From NCBI GenBank assembly GCA_903952145.1, contig CAJBES010000202.1, positions 1 through 64,000 of the forward strand: DNA of 64,000 nucleotides, written 5' to 3'. Source of the stretch: an uncultured Opitutaceae bacterium (GTDB taxonomy: Bacteria; Verrucomicrobiota; Verrucomicrobiia; Opitutales; Opitutaceae). Position numbers and translations under genes: made by a program. Positions 58,807-64,000 of the stretch are shown in pieces. The stretch's first letter is position 1. The number at the start of each line of letters is the position of its first letter. The notes beneath the pieces were generated by a model that saw only the letters and a list, made by a program, of their open reading frames with translations, made no database searches and was not told where the DNA came from.

Positions 58807-59865
58807 ATGGCAGGAATCGGGCCGGACAAGATTTCATTACTTGCCTGTCCCGACGGCGAACCCTTTGCTGGTTCCGTGGCGAGCATCCAAGAAATTACCA
58901 CAGAGATTAACTATGAAATGGTCCGCAAGATCGCTGATGGCGGCATGGGCATCGTGTATGAAGCCATGCAACTCGGTGTGGGTAATTTCCGCAAGGTGGT
59001 CGCCATTAAGCTCATTCGCGAAGAATACTCGACCATCCACGAATTCCAAAATAACTTCATCGGCGAGGCCCGTCTTGTCGCCGACTTGATCCACACCAAC
59101 ATTGTCCAGACCTACCATCTCGGGCAAATCGGAGGCCAATATTTCATGGTGATGGAGTATGTGCGCGGCGTGAACTTGGAGCAGTTCCTCGACCGCCATC
59201 GTGCCACCGGCAAGGCTATCCCAGCGGATCTGGCCGCTTTCATCATCTCCCGCATCGCCCGCGGCCTGACCTACGCCCATACCAAGTGCGACCGTGACGG
59301 CCGCCACCTGAACATCGTGCACCGTGACATCGGGCCGAAAAATGTGCTCATGGCCTACGAAGGCGACGTGAAACTGACCGACTTCGGCATCGCGAAAGCC
59401 CTAGACCTCATGTATAATGAGGAAGGCAAGGTGATCGCAGGAAAGGACGAATATCTTTCCCCCGAGCAGGCCACCTACGCCATCACTGACGCCCGGGCTG
59501 ACCTCTTTGCTCTCGGTATCGTGCTAACTGAGCTACTTCTGGGTCGGAATATTTTTCGTGCGGTGGACCGGGCGGAATCGCGCCGCAACATCCTGAGCAT
59601 GCCCATCCCACGTTTTGGGACACTCCGGGCAGACATCGATCCCCGACTTGAGGCTATCATCCAAAAGGCGCTGCATCGCGACCGCGACAGGCGCTACCAA
59701 TGCGCCGCGGATATGATGACCGAACTCGAGCTCTATCTTTACAGTGACGGCTACGGTCCCACCAACGAAAAGCTCGGTGTCTACATCAAGGAGCTCTTCA
59801 GTGTGCGTGATCCCAGTCCTGCCCCCACCCCCTCTCACCCCGGTTCCATCAGCTCGCAAAAATGA
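58807..59865 (+). CDS. serine/threonine protein kinase (soluble)
   Basis: [49 protein letters not shown]; no TM segment recognised. Confidence 0.9.
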   Translation: MAGIGPDKISLLACPDGEPFAGSVASIQEITTEINYEMVRKIADGGMGIVYEAMQLGVGNFRKVVAIKLIREEYSTIHEFQNNFIGEARLVADLIHTNIVQTYHLGQIGGQYFMVMEYVRGVNLEQFLDRHRATGKAIPADLAAFIISRIARGLTYAHTKCDRDGRHLNIVHRDIGPKNVLMAYEGDVKLTDFGIAKALDLMYNEEGKVIAGKDEYLSPEQATYAITDARADLFALGIVLTELLLGRNIFRAVDRAESRRNILSMPIPRFGTLRADIDPRLEAIIQKALHRDRDRRYQCAADMMTELELYLYSDGYGPTNEKLGVYIKELFSVRDPSPAPTPSHPGSISSQK

Positions 59866-59889
59866 ACTGCTTTCACCCTTCCCACGTTC

Positions 59890-61356
59890 ATGAGCGGGCC
59901 AAGACTTAGCCACGACCTCCGCCAGCGCCAGTCACAATCACTTGTACTCGCGCCCCAGCTGCGGCATTCCCTGAAAATACTGCAGGTCGCGGCCCTGGAC
60001 CTGCGGTCAGTGATTCAGGAGGAACTCCAGAGCAATCCCACGCTTGAGGAACTGCCCTTGGAATCCGCCGACCTCGACAAGTCGGAAACCGCCGACACCA
60101 AGGACGAAACCAGTGATAAGGATCAAGACGGTGCCCGCGAGGAAATGGATTTTACCAAGGAATTCGAAATTCTGGGCAAACTGGACGACGATTGGCGCGA
60201 CTACCTGGCAAACACCGGGGGTAACCAGCCTCAGTCGGCGGAAGCTGCCGAAAAGCGACAACACTTTTTCGATTCATTGGTCAGCGCCCCATCACTTCAG
60301 GCGCACTTGATGCAGCAGGCCGACATTGCCGACCTATCCCCGCAGGTGCGCGATGCCATCAGGCACCTTATCGGCAGCCTGGATGATCGCGGTTTCCTGA
60401 CCCAATCCTTGGCTGACGCCGCCTTGCAAGCCCGACTGCCGCTGGCGGCGTTGCAAGAAGCCCACTCCGTCCTGTTGGGCTTTGATCCTCCCGGCATTGG
60501 CAGTCAAACTCTGGTCGACTGTCTCCTGACCCAGTTGGCCGGAACAGGGCGCGGCACCTCACTGGCCACCCGAATTGTCCGCGATCATTTTGCACTGCTG
60601 GCCCGGCGCCGCATCCCCGAGTTGGCGCGTAAACTCGGCGCAAATCCCGACGACATCCAGAAAGCGGTGGAGGAAATCGGCAAACTCGATCCTGCGCCGG
60701 GCCGGCGCTTCGCCGAGGACACCAACCGCGTAGTTGTGCCGGATGTGACCGTGGAAAAGGAAGGTGCTAGCTGGAAGATCAGCCTAAACAGCGACTACAT
60801 TCCGCGTCTGCGTATTTCCAGCACCTACCGCGACATGATCGCACGGGGCACATTATCAAGGGACGAGCGCGACTACCTCCGTGAACGGATCCGTTCGGGG
60901 AAATTTCTCATCGACTCGATTGAACAGCGCCAGCGCACCATCGAACGCATCACCCGGGAAATCCTCACGGCCCAGGGCGAGTTCTTCGAACATGGGGTTT
61001 CGCACCTCAAACCACTGACCATGACCCAAATCGCTTCCGTGGTCGGCGTGCATGAGACCACCGTGAGCCGCGCCATCGCCAACAAGTTCATCAAAACACC
61101 CCATGGAGTGTTTGATCTTAAATATTTCTTCACCACCGGCTATCAAGCTGACAGCGGAACCGCCGTCTCCAACACCAGTGTGAAGGAGATGATCGCTGAT
61201 CTGGTCACCTTGGAAAATCGCTCCACCCCGCTTAGCGATCAGGAACTGGTAGTCAAACTGCAGGGGAAGGGAATCAAACTTGCCCGCAGGACTGTGGCTA
61301 AATATCGTGAAGAACTTGGCTTACTGCCCAGTAATTTGCGTCGGGATTACGGTTGA
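59890..61356 (+). CDS. rpoN: RNA polymerase sigma-54 factor
   Basis: QSLVLAPQLRHSLKILQVAALDLRSVIQEELQSNPTLEE; LTMTQIASVVGVHETTVSRAIANKFIKTPHGVFDLKYFF; RPN-box-like LARRTVAKYREELGLLPS. Confidence 0.96.
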   Translation: MSGPRLSHDLRQRQSQSLVLAPQLRHSLKILQVAALDLRSVIQEELQSNPTLEELPLESADLDKSETADTKDETSDKDQDGAREEMDFTKEFEILGKLDDDWRDYLANTGGNQPQSAEAAEKRQHFFDSLVSAPSLQAHLMQQADIADLSPQVRDAIRHLIGSLDDRGFLTQSLADAALQARLPLAALQEAHSVLLGFDPPGIGSQTLVDCLLTQLAGTGRGTSLATRIVRDHFALLARRRIPELARKLGANPDDIQKAVEEIGKLDPAPGRRFAEDTNRVVVPDVTVEKEGASWKISLNSDYIPRLRISSTYRDMIARGTLSRDERDYLRERIRSGKFLIDSIEQRQRTIERITREILTAQGEFFEHGVSHLKPLTMTQIASVVGVHETTVSRAIANKFIKTPHGVFDLKYFFTTGYQADSGTAVSNTSVKEMIADLVTLENRSTPLSDQELVVKLQGKGIKLARRTVAKYREELGLLPSNLRRDYG

Positions 61357-61365
61357 AAAACCAGC

Positions 61366-62409
61366 TTAGCCGGGAGTTTCCACCGGTGCCAAGTTTGGTT
61401 TGACGGTAAGCCCGAGACCCGACGTCCGGTCTACCCCCATCCGATCACACCAGGCGGCAAAGGCAATCATACCGGCATTGTCTCCCGTGTGCGCTGGCAA
61501 CGCCGCGAGGAGGGGAACGCGGTGTTCTGCGGCCAGCGTTCCGACCGCTGCACGCAGCCTGTGATTATTAGCCACACCGCCGGATAGCCCAAGACTGGCA
61601 TACCTGCGCTGGGCGAGTGCCGTACGGGTCTTGCGTCCCAGCGCATCAATCACGGCTTGCTGGTAACTGGCGCACAAATCCGGCAGGCTTGCCTCCACCT
61701 CGCCGGTGGTCAGTTTCTCGACGGTGTAGCGCAGACTCGTCTTGAGCCCCGAAAAACTGAAATCCATTTCATCCCGGCGACTGATGCCGCGCGGAAAATC
61801 ATAGGCGTCGGCTCGTCCGGTCGCCGCAATTTTTTCTATCAGTGGGCCGCCCGGATAACCCAAACCGAGCAGCTTGGCGCCCTTGTCCAGGGCCTCCCCC
61901 GCTGCGTCGTCCCGGGTGGCTGAGATCACGTTGATCCGACGGTCGCTTTCGAGGACGCATAGCAGCGTGTTGCCGCCGGAGACCACCAGGGCCAGATGCG
62001 GGAGCAAATGCGCGAAGCGACGCTCGAATTCAGCCGGCGCTGAGGCATGCAGGGCCACAAATGGTGAGAAGACGTGCGCACGAATGTGATTCACGCCCAG
62101 CACCGGGACTCGCAGGACCAGCGCCAGTGACTTCGCCGCCGCCAGACCGATGGCCAGACAAGCCGCAAGGCCCGGCCCTTGGGTCACGGCCACCTGTGTA
62201 ACGCCGGTCAAGCCGATTTCATCCCGCGCCCGAGCCAACAAGGGCGCAAAATGCCGGACATGCTCGCGGGTCGCGAGGTCAGGCACAACGCCCCCGTGGC
62301 GTTCATGCAGCGCAACCTGGGTGTGGAGCCACTCTCCGGCGAGGCCGCGTTGCGGATCAAACAGCGCGACCGCCGTCTCATCACAGGAACTCTCCAGCGC
62401 CAGTATCAT
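61366..62409 (-). CDS. tsaD: tRNA N6-adenosine threonylcarbamoyltransferase
   Basis: MILALESSCDETAVALFD; GVNHIRAHVFSPF; LVVSGGNTLLC; LGLSGGVANNHRLR. Confidence 0.95.
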   Translation of the reverse strand: MILALESSCDETAVALFDPQRGLAGEWLHTQVALHERHGGVVPDLATREHVRHFAPLLARARDEIGLTGVTQVAVTQGPGLAACLAIGLAAAKSLALVLRVPVLGVNHIRAHVFSPFVALHASAPAEFERRFAHLLPHLALVVSGGNTLLCVLESDRRINVISATRDDAAGEALDKGAKLLGLGYPGGPLIEKIAATGRADAYDFPRGISRRDEMDFSFSGLKTSLRYTVEKLTTGEVEASLPDLCASYQQAVIDALGRKTRTALAQRRYASLGLSGGVANNHRLRAAVGTLAAEHRVPLLAALPAHTGDNAGMIAFAAWCDRMGVDRTSGLGLTVKPNLAPVETPG

Positions 62410-63716
62410 GGCAGAGAGGCAGGGCGCGCGGCCACACGCGTTGAAAAAAGTTCAGCCGCCCTGAGCACATCAAGGGCGGCCTGCAACTGCCGGTCTTCAA
62501 TGGGGACAAACCCAAACCGTTCGCTGAATTCCTGCGGATCCTTCACATCCCGCCGGTTCCGCTGCAGACGCAGCTTGTTGTCCTCTTCCGGCGTCATCAT
62601 GACTTCGATCTGCGGGATGATGCCCTTCTCGTGAATGCTGAACCCCCCCGGCGTGAAATAACGCGCTGTGGTCAGTCGGACGCCCGTGTCATTCCGGAGT
62701 TTGATCAGTGACTGGACAGAACCTTTGCCAAAGGAGCGCTCCCCCACGATTACCGCCCGTCCCGTGTCTCTCAGCGCGCCGGTGACCACCTCGGCCGCAC
62801 TCGCCGTGCCAGCGTTGATCAGGACCACCATGGCCGGCGTTACCGGCTCGCCGTCAAGTTCAGCGCAGAAGTCTTCGCGGCTGCCGGGTTTGCTGCCTTG
62901 CGTGAAGACAATCAGTTCATTGGTGCGAAAAAACGGTTCCACCACCGCCACAGCGGCCTCCAGCAAACCGCCAGGATTATTGCGCAGATCAAGCACCAGG
63001 CTGTCCACTCCCTGCCGGAGGAGGCTGTCCAGGGCCTCGCTGAATTCCTGACCGGTTCTGGCGGAGAAATCTGCCAACTGAATGTAGCCAATGCGCCCTT
63101 CCAGCACACTCACTTCCCTGACGCTCTGCTGTTTGATCTGCTCACGCACCAGCGTAAATTCTAGTTTCCGCTGCGTTCCCGGGCGGAAAATACCCAGTTT
63201 GACGATTGAGCCCGGCTTGCCGCGCAACCGGTCAATCACCTCGTCCAGACCCAGGCTGGCCCGCAAGTCCTTGCCGTCGGCGGTCAGGATTTCATCAGCG
63301 CGCTGGATCCCAGCCCGTTCCGCCGGGGTGCCCGCGATTGGGGCGATCACAACCACCCGGTCATGGCGGGATTCCACTTGGATGCCAACGCCGCCAAATT
63401 CACCCTCAAGATCGGCTTCAAATCTGGCCAAATCCGCCTCTTCGAGAAACTCCGAGTGCGGGTCCAGCGTTTCCACCAAGCCATGAATCGCCTCACGCGC
63501 CAGCCGGCCATACGCCGCCCGGTCCGGGTCCACGAAATTTTCATTCACCAATTTCAGCACTTCGCGCACCTCGGCACTGGCGCGGTCCAATTCGCGGTTG
63601 GGCCACAGGCTCCAGGCCAAGGAGAGCCGCATGGCGCCCGCCGCCAGCAGCAGACCGACCAAGGTCCCTGCCGCCACTGTGAGAAAGCGTTTGAGCATAT
63701 CGGCGACAGTGTGCAT
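62406..63716 (-). CDS. S41 family carboxyl-terminal processing protease
   Basis: PDZ (GVGIQVESRHDRVVVIAPIAGTPAERAGIQRADEILTADGKDL) and S41 core (LDLRNNPGGLLEAAVAV, NAGTASAAEVVTGALRD, GERSFGKGSVQ). Confidence 0.92.
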   Translation of the reverse strand: MHTVADMLKRFLTVAAGTLVGLLLAAGAMRLSLAWSLWPNRELDRASAEVREVLKLVNENFVDPDRAAYGRLAREAIHGLVETLDPHSEFLEEADLARFEADLEGEFGGVGIQVESRHDRVVVIAPIAGTPAERAGIQRADEILTADGKDLRASLGLDEVIDRLRGKPGSIVKLGIFRPGTQRKLEFTLVREQIKQQSVREVSVLEGRIGYIQLADFSARTGQEFSEALDSLLRQGVDSLVLDLRNNPGGLLEAAVAVVEPFFRTNELIVFTQGSKPGSREDFCAELDGEPVTPAMVVLINAGTASAAEVVTGALRDTGRAVIVGERSFGKGSVQSLIKLRNDTGVRLTTARYFTPGGFSIHEKGIIPQIEVMMTPEEDNKLRLQRNRRDVKDPQEFSERFGFVPIEDRQLQAALDVLRAAELFSTRVAARPASLP

Positions 63717-63732
63717 CTGCTTCGGTTTGTAA

Positions 63733-64000
63733 ATGGGTTCGTCATCCAACACCAAGATCAAGCCCGTGCCCTTCCAGGAGGTGTTTCGCGAACATGCCGG
63801 CGCGCAGGGGGTGTTACGTTTCGACCGCTTCATGGCGTTGGCGCTCTATCATCCCACAGTGGGCTATTACCGGCAGGACCGGCCGCGGGTGGGCTATGGC
63901 CATGGCACGGATTTTTTCACCGCCGCCACTTCTGGTCCGATTTATGGAGAAATGATCACCGCCGCCTGCCGCTCGCTGATGCCGGGAGCAGAGTTGCAAC
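63733..64000 (+). CDS. partial SAM-dependent methyltransferase (MidA/NDUFAF7-like), runs off window
   Basis: MGSSSNTKIKPVPFQEVFREHAGAQGVLRFDRFMALALYHPTVGYYRQDRPRVGYGHGTDFFTAATSGPIYGEMITAACRSL; open to the window end. Confidence 0.7.
   Translation, partial: MGSSSNTKIKPVPFQEVFREHAGAQGVLRFDRFMALALYHPTVGYYRQDRPRVGYGHGTDFFTAATSGPIYGEMITAACRSLMPGAELQ

Overview
This 64 kb GC-rich window is a mostly housekeeping bacterial chromosome segment. Family content and organisation (fused CcoNO, PxpABC cluster, TrmD/RplS, YchF, RpoN) suggest Verrucomicrobiota, perhaps Opitutaceae, but that is inference. Main modules from left to right: an Aas-type acyltransferase/acyl-ACP synthetase and a DUF2339 membrane protein; a two-gene AAA-ATPase plus TOPRIM-like operon next to a decayed BrnT/CopG-type toxin-antitoxin remnant; a polyamine ABC transporter (potC-D-B-A); an AsmA-like protein; a marR-RND tripartite efflux operon with a tandem-palindrome control region; transketolase; rpsP-trmD-rplS; ychF; a complete 5-oxoproline salvage cluster (pcp, DUF979, DUF969, pxpA, pxpC, pxpB) divergent from a PocR/AraC regulator, with a large inverted repeat between them; a cbb3 oxidase cluster with fused CcoNO and mono-heme CcoP; tRNA-Tyr; cls; thrC-lysC-hom-plsY-serA; dgt; tdh-kbl-cdd; hisS; an HU/IHF-like gene; menG/ubiE; a Ser/Thr kinase; rpoN; tsaD; an S41 protease; and a partial MidA-like methyltransferase at the right edge. 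The best candidate for a poorly described system is the ATPase/TOPRIM-like pair at about 5.9-7.5 kb. No CRISPR array, rRNA, intact transposase or prophage was recognised.
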